Assembly: GCF_963678635.1 (NCBI RefSeq)
Contig: NC_087062.1
Coordinates: 19,767,789-19,831,788, forward strand
Length of the DNA stretch: 64,000 nt
Reading direction: 5' to 3'
From: Symsagittifera roscoffensis
Lineage: Eukaryota; Xenacoelomorpha; Acoela; Convolutidae
The stretch's first letter is position 1, and every line of letters starts with the position of its first letter. A program made the translations under genes and the position numbers. The notes under the pieces were generated by a model. It saw only the letters and a list, made by a program, of their open reading frames with translations. It did no database searches and was not told the origin of the DNA. Shown piece after piece: positions 23,590 to 36,234 of the stretch.

Positions 23590-24270
23590 CAAAACCCGCC
23601 TAACCTCCCATTATTACTATGAATTTGTAGTCGCTTCAATCGACAAAATTCAAAAAATTCTAATAAATAGACCACACTCTAACTTTGTAGCTGTAAATAT
23701 TGTAGATAGACCGGCGGTCGCTGTAAATACCTACTCTCTCGTTAATAATAATATCCCGTCGGGAATAGAAAATTCAAGCGACGTGATTGGTGAAAACCTT
23801 TTAAACATCTCTTTAGGTTACTTTAATTTCAAGATTATTGTCGCTATCATATCTTGTATCGCTCGGTCGATAAAACTTTGTCATAATCACCATACTCGGA
23901 CAGAAAACTGTACCTCAAATTGCCTACCCATTGATAATTCGAAACTCAATTTTAACCTTTTAATCTCAATTACTTTTACGGAAAAATTCCTTTTACATTT
24001 TATCCTCGAAAACAGACAATTTTTATCATCTTCTAAAAAGTGTTTAGATTTTCCAATGGACGAACTTACTGAACCCCTATTAATTATCCCTGAAGAACAC
24101 ATTGCCCTCAAATTCAGAGACGACCGGCTCTCAACTGATCACGCGAATCTTGTAAAGAGATACAAGTCGGGTTTAAGTTTACCTCATTCCCCAATTCGTC
24201 CAGAAAACCACTGCTCAAAGAAACTTTTACAAATCATGACCAGGGAAGACAAGTGCTGTGGAACTTGAAT
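23590..24270 (+). pseudogene. Decayed pol interdomain between RNase H and integrase
   Basis: The longest open piece is 23783-24268 (161 codons). It has no motif I recognise. Its position, between RNase H and the integrase zinc finger of the same element, is the only basis for the call. Confidence 0.4.
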
Positions 24271-24279
24271 GAGACGATT

Positions 24280-25615
24280 AAGACGAATCGACCAATGGGC
24301 ATCCACGGAGCCTACAAGAAAAATTGTGCCAAAGACCTACACGTGAAGGATGATTATTATTTTTTCTCGACAAGAAACTAGTCGTACCAGCCACTATCAG
24401 GGGAAATTTTAATTCTATGCTCATCGAGACCCATCCAGGACAGTTTGGGATGAAATCGCTTGCCGAATGCACGTGGTGGCCACATATTTACAGAGAAATT
24501 TATCACCACGGGAGAACGTGTAGCCAATGCTTGAAAGCTGGTAAGAACTTAAAGTTTTACTAGGTACAAACAACATTTCAAAACTACCGACTCTGTTATT
24601 CGCGAACGAATAAATCAATCTGGACTTTGCAGGTCCGTTAGACGCGTTCTGGGGAATTAATAAATACATCCTTTTTTGCATTGATCGCTTTACAAAGTTT
24701 CCTTCGGCCAATATCGTAAATAACACTTCCGCGAAAAACGTGATTTCCTTCTTAAACGATTACTGTCATCTTCACGGGTTCCAAGAAAAATTAGAGTTGA
24801 CCATGGGTCATTTTTTTTTATCTTCTGATTTAAAAAACTTCTGCGAAAAATTCAACAGCGAGGTTACTTACTGTACAGTCGGCGATCACAGATCCAATGA
24901 GCTAGTGGAAAGATTAGTTTACACGATCAAATCGAAATTACTGGCAATGTCCTTCGAATTACCTAAACCTCAATTAAATGCTTCGATCGGGAAAATGATT
25001 TGGAATCTGAGAATTTCGAAACAATCCGCAATCGGCTGTACCCCTTTCGAAAAACAGTTTAATAGAACGGCGAACACTAGATGGAAAAACCTTATGTCCG
25101 ACAATGATCATTTAGATAAAGGGAAATCAATCATATCCAAACAACGGGCCAGCAACTGGGAACTTCATGACGGGGCAGAAGATGGGTACCTTGACGAAGA
25201 GAAGAACAGCCTTTCGGACCCGGAAGGCAATCTGCCACTAGCAAGGACCATCACGACTAATTCCACCGCAGAGGGCAACCAACAATATCCAGGATCTCTT
25301 TCAAAGAGAAAATCAGTCATGGGAGGTAATCTATATAGAAGGGTTACTTACAGGAAAAACAGGGATCCTTATTTTAACTTGGTAAAGAAGGACATCATTG
25401 ACTCATCAGAACACACTATAACTCTTGATAACGGCCATATTTTACGTAAATCAGACTTGGCTAACAAAGGAAAAATACTCCTTGGCCATAATAAAATCGT
25501 GGTGACCCAAACACCCACCGGGCACAGACTTCACTCTCATTCGAGTTTAGCCGGAAAAAGGAAGCTCTCACCCCCGAAGAAGTCAGTAGTCGCAGCCTCA
25601 TTGCATTCAGGATAA
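24280..25615 (+). pseudogene. Integrase and pol C-terminus, Ty3/gypsy remnant
   Basis: A zinc-binding domain is visible as ETHPGQFGMKSL...WWPHIYREI...CSQCLKAG (His and CxxC kept). The catalytic core begins NLDFAGPL in a stretch broken by a stop. It continues in the 291-codon frame from 24740 through YCTVGDHRSNELVERL, with the catalytic Glu in VER. The second Asp, expected before GHFF, is not there (LTMG), so the integrase would be dead even without the frame breaks. A basic C-terminal extension follows. Confidence 0.75.
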
Positions 25616-25849
25616 GGCACCTCAGGAGCAGGCGGAAATATATCGTCGACATGTGCACCGACAGTGGCCGAGGCTACTCAAGACCTCACCCGAAGCTCTT
25701 CAGGTTCTTCCTTTTCTTTAAATCTAAACTCATGGGACGGGATCATTGATGATTACTTCGACGACGTGACTAATAATAACTTAACTCAGAGCAACTAACT
25801 CGAATTTAACCAGGGCTTAAGAATTACAGGTACCGCCGACTCCCCGCAC

Positions 25850-26068
25850 TTGAGCTCACAAATGCCAGTTAACACCGACCTTCCGGAGATTATCAACGTT
25901 CCCGACTCGGCCGAGATAGAAAGGTCACAAGACAATCTCATCTTGATCGACAGTTTTCCGGAAGCCGCGACCAATCCCACTACCCAACAACGTCAATCAA
26001 GGCAACGCAGGAATAAGGGACCCCCTCAATTTTACGGAAATCGTCGATTTATCGACGTAGTTCTGTAA
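25850..26068 (+). pseudogene. Last open stretch of the Ty3/gypsy pol
   Basis: This short frame (72 codons) ends with a basic Gln/Arg-rich tail (QQRQSRQRRNKGPPQFYGNR), in keeping with the C-terminal end of pol. A gap of decayed sequence (25616-25849) separates it from the previous frame. Confidence 0.45.
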
Positions 26069-26471
26069 AAAGAAGACATAGGGACGTCACTCTCGTCATT
26101 TATCGCCTCTCCCTATTAAATGACAATTCGTCGGAATCTCATTCAGCCCACCCGACCATCAAGGAATCCTTGGACGAGATAGCTATTTGCAGCGAAAATT
26201 CCTCGACAATTGATTCAGAAGTAAAAAAGCAAAACTTGATGACTTTGATGAACAATTTAACTGATTTTTCAATAATTTTAGTCCTACCCTACTCTACGGT
26301 TTCATTAGCTAACTGTAGATAAAAATGTACATGTTAAATGTACATGTTGTAGATTACCGCTTATTTTAGTCTTAGTTTAGTTATTTGTTTTATTTTGTAA
26401 ATCTGTAGATGCTATTTTGCTTGCTATATTTTTACCTTCATGGCGCAGTTTGTAAAATTTTGTTTCTACTT

Positions 26472-26700
26472 GAAGGGGGAAAAGTGTGTATATAGAATTA
26501 GTTAGTGATTAAGCAGTTTTATTTTTTTCAGTTGTCTTTTTAGAACGTTTTAATTTAACACACTGCCTTTTATTAGTTTTATTCTTTTATGTATCTGTAC
26601 ATTAGTTGTACATAGAACGTAGATTTAGAACAGTTTATTAGCCTTTGCGTGACACCAGAGAAGAAAATTAAACTTTCACTAACCAGAACAGAAAAAATTA
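26472..26700 (+). repeat. Polypurine tract and probable 3' LTR
   Basis: GAAGGGGGAAAAG at 26472-26484 is a classic polypurine tract and is followed at once by TGTGTATATAG, a plausible LTR start with a TATA-like box. The LTR may run to about 26700, where TTATGGTGGAGAAC follows. Because the 5' LTR is absent, the end cannot be fixed by comparison. Confidence 0.55.
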
Positions 26701-28780
26701 TGGTGGAGAACAGATTATTCAGCGAAATCAGCAAAATATTGAAACAGACAATTTGACGACTGTTACAATTTTTGACTTTTCCCAGTGATTGATTGAGCAG
26801 TTTTTCTTAGTGATTTATTAGGAAAATCAGCGGATCCAGTCGGCTGCCGTCTAAAATTTTCCAATACGAAACTGATTTTGCAATGACTTCGTTCTCATAT
26901 TTACTTGAATGATCTCTCATTTTATTCCTCAGAAAAAACAATAGACGAGTCTGCTGCAACTTCAGGTGCAGAATTTCATTGTAATCGATATTTTTGAGAG
27001 CAACTAGTTTAGAAGTTATCGGTTGATGTTGGTTTTTGTTGCGGAATCTGCTTACAATTAACAAAGTACACAGTTTGGCCTCGTAATGAAATAAGTTTAA
27101 CACAACACAAGGCAGTGGTTTTTAACGTCAGGTTGTGAAAATATATTTTGTTTTTCAAGTTAACCATCTATTAGACGTGTAAATACTGAATCGATTGAAT
27201 TTGGTATTACTAAAATCCCCATTTCTTGTTGACTCATTAATATCTGTCAAACATAATATGTACCTTAAAAATTATGAAATCGGTTAAATGACTGAAACAC
27301 TATAAGTATTAAAAAACACTCTTGTGATATTTAGCAATTTAACATTCTGGGAAAGTATCTGAATCTTTCGAAGATTTTATAAGAAAGCTACGAACTGTCA
27401 ATTTAAGATTATTTTGGTCATGTTCTTAAATTTCTAAGATCAAAAATATCAGAAGATTGTTAACAAAAGGGTTCACCTTGTACGGAACCAGGACTGTACA
27501 ATTTCTATCAGGCAAAAATGTTCTCAATCAGTTATTCCAAAAATTGATGGTAAATCTGCGAATGTCTGATTTACGTGCTTCTGGGAATTGTCTGTAATTT
27601 TTCATAATCTCGAACAGTATGAGATTATTTATAGATTTCAAAAACACTACGCTCGTGCCATAATTTTAAACATCAAATTAGCATGGTTGCAAAACGTGTT
27701 TGAGCTGGTGCCAAAAGAAACAATCACAATGAAACGCCAACCTCGTATAATGCAGCTACTCCATTACCAATCAATCAAAAATGAAGAGCCATATTTGTCG
27801 TTTTTTCACCGCTCAAAAAAAACTATAAACGCCTCTACTGGCGATTCGCGTACCCATTTGTTTGGTTCAATTTTTAAATTTAGTTTCTTATTTGAAAGTC
27901 AAAGCCCTTATTCAATTTTACCCTTTGGCAATTATCCAACCCAATTGTTTGATTGCAAAAGAAACTATCTCTAGGCAGTTCAAAAAGGAATGTTGTGATT
28001 GCAAACCTATCTCTTTAGGCAACGAAAAGTGACAGCGAAGTTTTGCAAAATCAACAGACCGGTTAGAGGATACCACCAACAGGAAAAACTAAGGAAAGAG
28101 ATTTGCAAAGAGTATCTGCAGAAAAATTGCAGAAAACCAGAACAATACTAAAATATAAAATAGCAAATTGGAAATGAACATTTGAAATTGTAATATTATA
28201 TCACGTTTTATTTCAAGTTGGAGTGGTAAGGAAAGACAATTATAAGTTGATTGAAGTGAGTTTCTTTTTTTGTTTTATCAGAACGCTCCGTTGAGTTTTC
28301 TGAACCAACAAACTTTTTGAAAATACAATTTTTTCCGCCGTTTTTATATTATCTTCTGAATTAAAAAATTGGCTGTAAAGTCCGCTGACGCTGAGAGAAC
28401 TTTGAGTGACAAGCCGTAATATTTTTTTGGTAGCAGGAGGTAGTTAATAGAAAAACGAAGGGATTATCATAAATTAAATATCCATTAATCAAAATGATTA
28501 ATTAAAAATCACACCAAAATTGTTTGCTGTTGGCCAAAAGGCAACAGAACTCCCAATTTTACAAAAATACATATTTGGATCTAAACATTCATTCCCTTCC
28601 TGCCTAATTGAATTTCATCAAACTTCAAATAAAATATTTGATTTAAATAAGTTTTCATTCTTCTTTACTTTCTTTATAACTCACGTTTTTGAATCACTCA
28701 AAAACACGATGAGTGAACGCGAAGACTTCAAAGCGAACGCCGCGAGTCGTTCGAGGGGAATAATTCTGTCCTTCTGATGA
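26700..28780. other. AT-rich spacer with no supported gene
   Basis: The right copy of the 168-bp repeat (27308-27475) lies here. Open frames at 26807-27103 (minus) and 27588-27974 (plus, 128 codons) show no recognisable domain. The second may be part of a decayed element, but nothing supports this beyond its length. Confidence 0.4.
27308..27475 (+). repeat. 168-bp direct repeat, right copy
   Basis: It matches 20834-21001 with only a handful of substitutions along its length. See the left copy for interpretation. Confidence 0.7.
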
Positions 28781-31700
28781 AACTGACGTTGCAAGAGTGA
28801 AAAGCCTGCTTGCTAGAGTTCAAAAAGAGTATCACAAGAAAAGTCGACTTGGAAGAATTCAAGGAAGAGTTTTGAGGGTTGGGATAGAATATGGAGAGAA
28901 TGTATTATCTGGAACCGACCTGCACTTTTTTTGAGATCTGGCGATGAACAAGATGATGCAATCTAGAGGAATAGGAACAACGGCGACTCCTGTTCCTGTA
29001 AAACCAGCTTTACTTTGACAATTATGCATGAGGCTAATTGTTTCTGACTAATACCCATTACAAAAGCAAAACATATTAACATGATAAAAGATATTAAAGA
29101 TATTATTATAACGGAAATGGGGACTAGATGAATTTGAGAGCAAAGATGGGGTAACACCAAAGTTTTCGAGCGGCGGATCTGAAAGGGAAATCTGATCTGT
29201 GGCTGCCGAGTCGAAAGTTTCAGCCAGGGAATTGGAATCAAGGAAATGAAGGCGAGAAGTGGAATATAATAGTCTATCTGGAAAAGCTGTTTCTAGAAAG
29301 ACTTTGAAGGCTATACCTCTAATGCTGTTGGACGGATGGAAAAATGCAGTATAGAAGGATAATTAAACATTTCGAAAACAGAAGGATGTAGCGGCAGAAC
29401 TAGAAGAGTTATCAGATTCAATGCCAGTGACGGAGTAGGATTTCGTAACATAGCGAGTAAAATTAAAGAATGGAGAGACGTGGGAAATTGATGTCTGCAC
29501 GAAAGGGATCTCTCGTCAATACCAGCACAATGGTGGACAGATAACTAAAGGCCCACAAGGGAAAAATCTCACCAGAACTACTACTCGTTCATAGTGAATT
29601 GCCTGGGACATCATAAATAAAGATATTAGAGAACTGCTTGAAGCTCCTGGGTAAGGGCAAAGCAATTGAGAGGAGAACCTAGAAAGACAAAGCAGTTGGA
29701 GCGAAGAAGTCAATTGGTGAAAACATGGAAACAGCTGTTGCAACAGTAATTCCAAAACAAGACCAGGACATCCTCGCCAACGAAGCGTCTGAGGGTGTAT
29801 CTGTTCGTTAGAACAGAATGCCAACTACTGTTTGCTTGGTGCCTGGCTGAGCTGCTCTGGAAGATTTGACATCATATAAGAAAAAGACGCTTTGAGAAAA
29901 AATCTGAAAACGTACGATATGTTCTTGATGCACCACATACGGCTCGTGATGTTGATCGATTGAGTTTAGCTAGAACGAAGGATGCCATGTATTTTCTGAG
30001 ACAATTCTTGTATGTGATACGCAATGCTTTGATAATGCCCCTCTACAAAAACGCAATGAACGATCGAGCCATGGAAATTAGATTCTCGAATATTCTTCTG
30101 TTCGTGTACCAGAGTGTAGGAAGTGAAAATGACATTCAGAGACCGGAGTTTCTTGATACTGGTGCAAAGACTGGATAAACCAAAAAATTGCAAACAAAAA
30201 AAAACGAAATCGCGTGATGTTTATCGCCCTCTGACGCAAGCTGAAAACTACTTCGAGCGAGCGATGGCTCGCAAGTATCAGTACGTCTCGGTAATTATGG
30301 ATATCTCCTATAATCATTTCTTGAATGCGTAAGTGGACATATCCTACCTAGTTTTGATTTTTCCGAGATGCTAAAACTTTGGAACGAGAAGGTTTTGGAA
30401 AAGAAATTTTGTTTTAGAAAGAGAAAAACCGAAACTGCGTCTGTTTCTTCAGAAAATTTCAAGAGTTATTTGTGTTCCTCAACCGCCGCAAAAATTTTTT
30501 GAAGTGAGAGTTGTTGGCAGCAAAAACGAATTGACCACTTATCTAGGAATAGTTTACCTCATCCATCATGTTGGCCGCACTCTCAAAACGGCTTTAAATG
30601 CTGAAATTTAATTTCTTGTCGATCTAAGCGTAGGCCACAAACGAACATTATCTCACTTATCGTGCCAAAAAGACACACCCAAGAAGTTGGAGAAAAAACA
30701 GAGTGGACTGTAGAAAGAGAAAAACCGAAACTGCGTCTGTTTCTTGAGAAAATTTTAAGAGTCATTTGTGTTCCTCAATCGCCGCAAAATTTTTTTGAAG
30801 TGAGAATTGATAGAAGCAAAAATGAATTGACCACTTATCTAGGAATAGTCTACCTCATCCATCATATTGGCCGCACTCTCAAGCGGCTTTAAATGCTGAA
30901 GATGAACTTCTTGTCAATCTAAGCGTAGGCCACAAACGGACATTACCTAACGTGCCAAATAGATACACCCAAGAAGTTGGAGAAAAGACAGTGGACTGTA
31001 TCCAGACACCTACCTGGACAAGACTACTAGAGGAGGAGCGCAAGTATGTGATGGAGGACCCTGCTTGAGATTTCAATTATTCCAAAAAAAAGACCTGGAC
31101 TTATGGCTTAGTGACAGAGAAGCACAGCAGTGACGTTCAAATCTTATTTAGGTATCATCAGGTCACGGCTGTTCAAAGATGTCACAGATGAAAATTATAT
31201 TCAGTGGTGCCACGGATGAATCAAAATTTCATCGAGGGTTGGAAAGTAGGTCTAGACACAAATTAAGCACTTCCGGTCTGTCAACCAATGGGACTTTCCG
31301 GTGGGTTCAATCACGGCCAGTTTTCCTGAAAATGGTTATCCAAAACACATGCCAGTAGTGAAATTGTCAAGCCAGAGGATACTGATTGACAAGGCCATCT
31401 CGGTTTCTTAGTGTGCGCGTGTGGTAAGGATGTCCCGTCGATCACTTGATTTATAAGTTAGAGAATCTAAACAATAAATGCCAAAACGAACTACTGAGTT
31501 ACGAGAGAATGTTTCTAGTGTTATAGAGAGGCAACCTACCAGCGGAAAAACTCAAAAAAATGCTCCTGCCCTGGACAAAACGAATTTGGTTCATGCAAAA
31601 ATGATACAATTGAACCGTTGCTTGGGCGTCTTGATGAAAAAACATTCGAAGCATCAGCTTGACTCACGGGGACTACCCTTGCCATTGAATTGCTCTGATT

Positions 31701-32460
31701 TTCTGCTATCCAGAGTAGAGTAACACGTGTTTGGTTTGGGATGTCGAAGAAGACAAATTGATTAGATTGTCAAATTGTAAGCAGGATGCTACTGTGTTAG
31801 TGGTGAGTTCCGTGCTAGCATTACAGTGGGTTGAGGAGAATATCCCAAACTAACGAGGGTCTAATTCATTCACAGTAGAAACCGTCCACGCAATCGATGA
31901 CAGTCGTAAGTAAGAACAGTTCGAAATTGCCTGTACATCATTGTCAAAGCCGTGGATGTTAAACGCATTTGAAGCTGCATTTGCTTCTTCTTTTGGTTCC
32001 GAGCGACCCTGACGTCTTAGTTGTATACGCTGGCATACAATCATGTGAAGTTGCAACTGAGATAATATCGACCGTTCTAAGCCGAGATTAGTCAAAATTT
32101 TCAAACGGTCACTCTTCCTCCATCGGAACAGAGAAAAGACTGCATGGAAAAGAAGGTTAAAGGAATGTAGGGTTAAAATGAAGACAAAAGAATCCTTACT
32201 AGAAGAACTTCTAGCAAAGTTTTTGAGCTTGAGTCTTCAGAGCTCCTTCTGCCGGATCAGGGAAGCTAAAGTGAAGTTGCTTCCAAATCATACCGTGAGA
32301 TTGCAAGAGAAAAAGCATTGGATACGGGCGTATGGACAACTTCAAGCCTGGAAAGCGATCATGATCAGTTCAGAGGTTGAAGCCAAGTTCAAAAAGCAGC
32401 AGAACACAGTGCAAAACAAGACCACGCCCAGTGCTTCAAACTTTCATCAAGATAGCTGAA
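28780..32460 (+). other. Coding-like debris, unrecognised
   Basis: Base composition is more even than in the flanks, and short frames with a coding look appear in all three plus frames. The best is about 29870-30178 (roughly 100 codons, with RTKDAMYFLRQFLYVIRNAL). Others are 31478-31723 and 32178-32459. No known domain can be named. Stops and shifts every 50-100 codons suggest a dead transposon or gene relic. A GTAAGT follows one frame at 30327, so a split gene cannot be excluded. Confidence 0.35.
30416..31000 (+). repeat. 296-bp tandem duplication of coding-like sequence
   Basis: The unit 30416-30711 is repeated at 30712-31000 with few changes. Both copies start AGAAAGAGAAAAACCGAAAC and contain the phrase for LTTYLGIVYLIHH. 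The repeated peptide is about 98 residues. A one-base difference near 30890 closes the frame in the second copy. The duplicated unit looks protein-coding in origin, but I cannot name the protein. Confidence 0.75.
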
Positions 32461-34470
32461 TCAACTCGTTCTAGTTTTTTTTATGTTGTTTCCTGAGATC
32501 TTTCAAGAAAAAGGCTAAAATAATACCTTGACTGCACACTCTGAAGTGACAACACTTGTTGAGAACATTGATTCTGAGTCTGAGGGAAATTTTTTGATGT
32601 TTTGGATTGAAAATGCTCAAAGTTTTTACATGCAGTAACTAAAAATTAGATATTGGAAATCAGAACCAAAAAAATTCAATGTGCAAGAAACAGACTAATT
32701 TTGCGTGAGCCAAATTGTTGATGGCAATTGGCTCACGTGATATACTTGAGTCGAGCTGTTTATTGACAGGGATATTGAATATATATGGTTCGGAGATCAA
32801 TTGAAAAGAACAGGAAGTTCAGTTCAAGCACCATCCGACTTACCTAGGGAAGCTCCCCAGTCAACTGACCTAACGGTCTTTTACTACTAAAAAGCTTCCT
32901 GAACTTTTCCAATTCAGTGAACTTAAGATAATCGCATTACTGGAGCTGAATCCAGATTTAATTTTATGATATCCTATTTTACTGATTTCATTTACTTGAT
33001 CAAATTTCTTCCGGTTATATTGAGACAAGGTGGTTTTCTGTTTCATCCACCTGAAATGGATCACATACAAAATATCACAAAACAATAATTACAATATTTC
33101 ACCACTCATGTTTTTAACGGCAATCACGTATTGTAGTTATTGTAGCCAAACCTAGCAATGGTTCGTGTTTAGCCTTCACGCTGTAATGATTCTAAATTTT
33201 CAGGTCCAAAGCGAATCATGAAACGGCTTCGACTGATTGAGAGGTAAAAACACAAGGAAAAGTGTGTCCTCCCTTGAGCCAGTGGCTATAGAACCTATCA
33301 TTGCTGTACTTAATTTTTACTATTCCCGTAAACTAAGTTTTCTAACATCTCAAGTTGAAATTCACTTTTTTTCGTTAGTGAATGTTTGCCATTTTTTGCG
33401 TTTTAGTTTTTTGAAAGGTTGAACGATTTTCCGTGAAAAATTGAATGGTCGGTTTTTGATATGTCTGCTCATGTTTTGTCGGCTTAGTTTCAATGTCGCA
33501 GAATTTTTGTGCTATCAGCAGTTTAAGGTTGATTCAAGTGTTTTTGTTGTTCTCCTGTACTAATAAATTAATGGAACTGTATTTCTAATTTATAGTTCCA
33601 CCTAATTTATAGTTCCACAAAAAATATCGGCTAAAACCAAAAAAATTGACAGGTTTTGAAATAGAAAAAGTAGACATCGAAAAAATGAACCTACATTCAG
33701 TAAAATAAAAAAAAATAGGAAAAGTGGAAAAAAGTAAGCGCAAAATCATGTTTTTTTTTCTTCAAGAAACCTGTTTTCAAGGATCATCTAGGACCAGTTT
33801 CTTGAGGAATTTGAATAAGCTTTTCACGTAGATCAAGAGAAAAAGATCAGAGCTGCCCTTTTTGAAATAACCAAAGTTTGTTTTCAAAGACTTACCAGTT
33901 TTTTCCGGGTCTGGAAATGCCAACTTTGACAATCTACACTAAGTACTATATCATAGTAAAATCTTTCTCGAATAAGCGGAGTATAAAAATGGTTCATGCG
34001 ACATGATACATTATCAGAGAAGAAATCAGAGTAATCAGTCTGACAAACTTACTAAACTCAGCTGTTTCTTGCAATTACTTGCATTTCACATTAGTTAGTG
34101 CGTAGAGAGTAAAAACCTGAGTTTGCATTGAATTTCATCTACTAGAATAGATGTTAAAAACTTCCCTGAAAGCTTATGTTAATTAATATAATCATTAAAA
34201 AATTTTGGCGCAATTTAGGATAATTTTTATGATAGATAATTTTTATATATAGTTCTGTTTAGCTTAAGCTCGATGATGCACGAATGTACGAAATTGTTTG
34301 TAATTTACTTTTTACAGTGGGTTTTAGAAAAGCAAACAAGCAGAGTAAGAAAAACAGTTAGCATAACTGCAAATTTATTGCTTGAAGGACGCACGCAGCG
34401 TTCCCTTGCACAACAGCCAAGGCTATCCGTTGTCTGAGAAACTTGAACGAAAATTTTCTGCCTGTTTTTG
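32461..34470. other. AT-rich region without features
   Basis: I see no gene, RNA or organised repeat here. Low-complexity A-runs and short chance frames only. Confidence 0.5.
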
Positions 34471-34478
34471 TTCTCAGA

Positions 34479-34598
34479 GTGGACAAAAAAACGTCTACTA
34501 AACAGTTGCTTATCTCAGTGCGGACAAAAAAACTTCTGCAAAGCAGTTGCTTATCTAAAGAGGACAAACTAAGCGTCCCCAAAACAATTGCTTAACTC
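34479..34598 (+). repeat. Minisatellite, about 41 bp x 3
   Basis: Three diverged units each contain GGACAAAnnAA...CAGTTGCTTA(T/A)CT. GGAC occurs at 34481, 34522 and 34562, giving periods of 41 and 40. Confidence 0.6.
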
Positions 34599-35219
34599 TT
34601 TTGACTTTTAGAAAATTTTGAAATAATTCGAATAAAAAATACAATCTAGTTGTCGAAGATTTGTTGTAACTAAAATATCATCAATTTGTTTTTCTTAATG
34701 ACAACAAACCCAGGAATTATCTCTCAGTTTTTGTAGTTTTCTTGAACTTCAATTTTGTGTTAAAATCGAAACTTTGATAAAAAACTCTATAATTTAATAA
34801 TTTCATCAAACTGTCAGAGTTAAATTGGAAAAAAAACTCAAGATAAAAAAAATTCTGAATTGCTTAATTGCACAACTGCATTAAAAAACCTAATTACTAC
34901 TGAATTTTTGCCGCGTTGCATTTCTGGCGCAATTTATTTTCCGAGCCTAAAAAAAGCTCAATTTACTACCAAAATTTGCCTTGCTGTAATTTCTTGGCCA
35001 ATTTTAAGGCAGGATCGAAAACTAAGAATCAAATCACAAACTGAGTTTCGACGAGTTTGATAAATTCAACAAATCAGCCTTTTAGATAGTTTTTTGCGAT
35101 TTATACAAACAGAGAGAAGTCTACCGGAAAATTAATTATCGAAGTCATAATCAAAGGAGCTGGATCAAGCAGTGACAAAAACAGCCCAGATGCAACAACC
35201 TTCAAATCAATGAATTCCC

Positions 35220-36027
35220 AAAACCGCGAGAGATTTAGCCCTTTCCCTAAACCTGAGGAATGCTTAATCCTAATCGTAGGTATAAGTATATCATCTCGGA
35301 AAAACTGAAACCATCCCTAATGAGACTATAGTACAATCATCCGGGGGTAGCACCACTGAAGAGAAAATCGAAGTTTTTAATCAGTATACTGAACAAAATT
35401 TAAGTGGCGATTTTCTCTAACAAAACCGCGAGAGATTTAGCCCTTTCCCTAAACCAGAGGAATGCTTAATCCTAATCGTAGGTATAAGTATATCATCTCG
35501 GAAAAACTGAAACCCTCCCTAATGAGACTATAGTACAATCATACAGGGGTAGCACCACTGAAGAGAAAATCGAAGTTTTTAATCAGTATACTGAACAAAA
35601 TTTAAGTGACGATTTTCTCTAACAAAACCGCGAGAGATTTAGCCCTTTCCCTAAGCCAGAGGAATGCTTAATCCTAATCGCTGGTATAAGTATCTCATCT
35701 CGGAAAAACTGAAACCCTCCCTAATGAGACTATAGTACAATCATACAGGGGTAGCACCACTGAAGAGAAAATCGAAGTTTTTAATCAGTATACTGAACAA
35801 AATTTAAGTGGCGATTTTCTCTAACAAAACCGCGAGAGATTTAGCCCTTTCCCTAAACCAGAGGAATGCTTAATCCTAATCGTAGGTATAAGTATCTCAT
35901 CTCGGAAAAACTGAAACCCTCCCTAATGAGACTATAGTACAATCATACAGGGGTAGCACCACTGAAGAGAAAATTGAAGTTTTTAATCAGTATACTGAAC
36001 AAAATTAAAGTGGCGATTTTCTCCGAG
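35220..36027 (+). repeat. Tandem array, 4 units of 202 bp
   Basis: CCGCGAGAGATTTAGCCC occurs at 35224, 35426, 35628 and 35830, an exact 202-bp period. Units differ by only a few bases and the array ends near 36027. Each unit holds a short open stretch of about 30 codons. Because 202 is not a multiple of three, no frame continues from unit to unit, so it is a satellite-like array and not a repeat protein. Confidence 0.92.
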
Positions 36028-36074
36028 ATGGTACCGTCTGCGTTTTTTTAATAAACTCCTAATGAATTAATTAT

Positions 36075-36234
36075 TTTTTTTGGAATTTATTTGTATAATT
36101 ACTAGCAAATTCAGCGCAGATAAGATCACTATCTGCAAAATACCAGTATTTTTAGATAATCATGAGGCTAATGTGAAACTTGATAAATTTATTAAGGCAA
36201 TTACTGAAGATTTTGGATCAGGAGCAGGTTTTTA
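36075..36234 (+). pseudogene. Possible non-LTR endonuclease fragment
   Basis: An open stretch reads ADKITICKIPVF, then DNHEANVKLDKFIKAITEDF. The first part resembles the segment before the YRPP landmark of LINE endonucleases. It ends in a stop just inside the start of repeat R. The call is weak. Confidence 0.3.

Larger units (their letters stand above)
21290..26700 (+). mobile_element. Decayed, 5'-truncated Ty3/gypsy LTR retrotransposon
   Basis: In order on the plus strand are a nucleocapsid-like gag end, aspartic protease, reverse transcriptase, RNase H remnants, integrase and a pol tail, followed by a polypurine tract and a likely 3' LTR start. The order PR-RT-RH-IN defines Ty3/gypsy. The 5' LTR and most of gag are missing, the left edge being a MITE fragment. 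Many stops and frameshifts break pol (near 21570, 22220, 23190, 23310, 23465 and 24270), so it is inactive. It is unrelated in sequence to the minus-strand element at 44482-61979. Confidence 0.85.

Noticed and set aside
20834-27475. The 168-bp repeat pair as LTRs of the gypsy remnant
   Set aside because: There is no primer binding site after the left copy and no polypurine tract before the right one. A good polypurine tract followed by TGTGTATA lies at 26472-26490 instead.
35220-36027. CRISPR array
   Set aside because: Units are 202 bp of nearly identical sequence with no unique spacers, in a eukaryotic genome.
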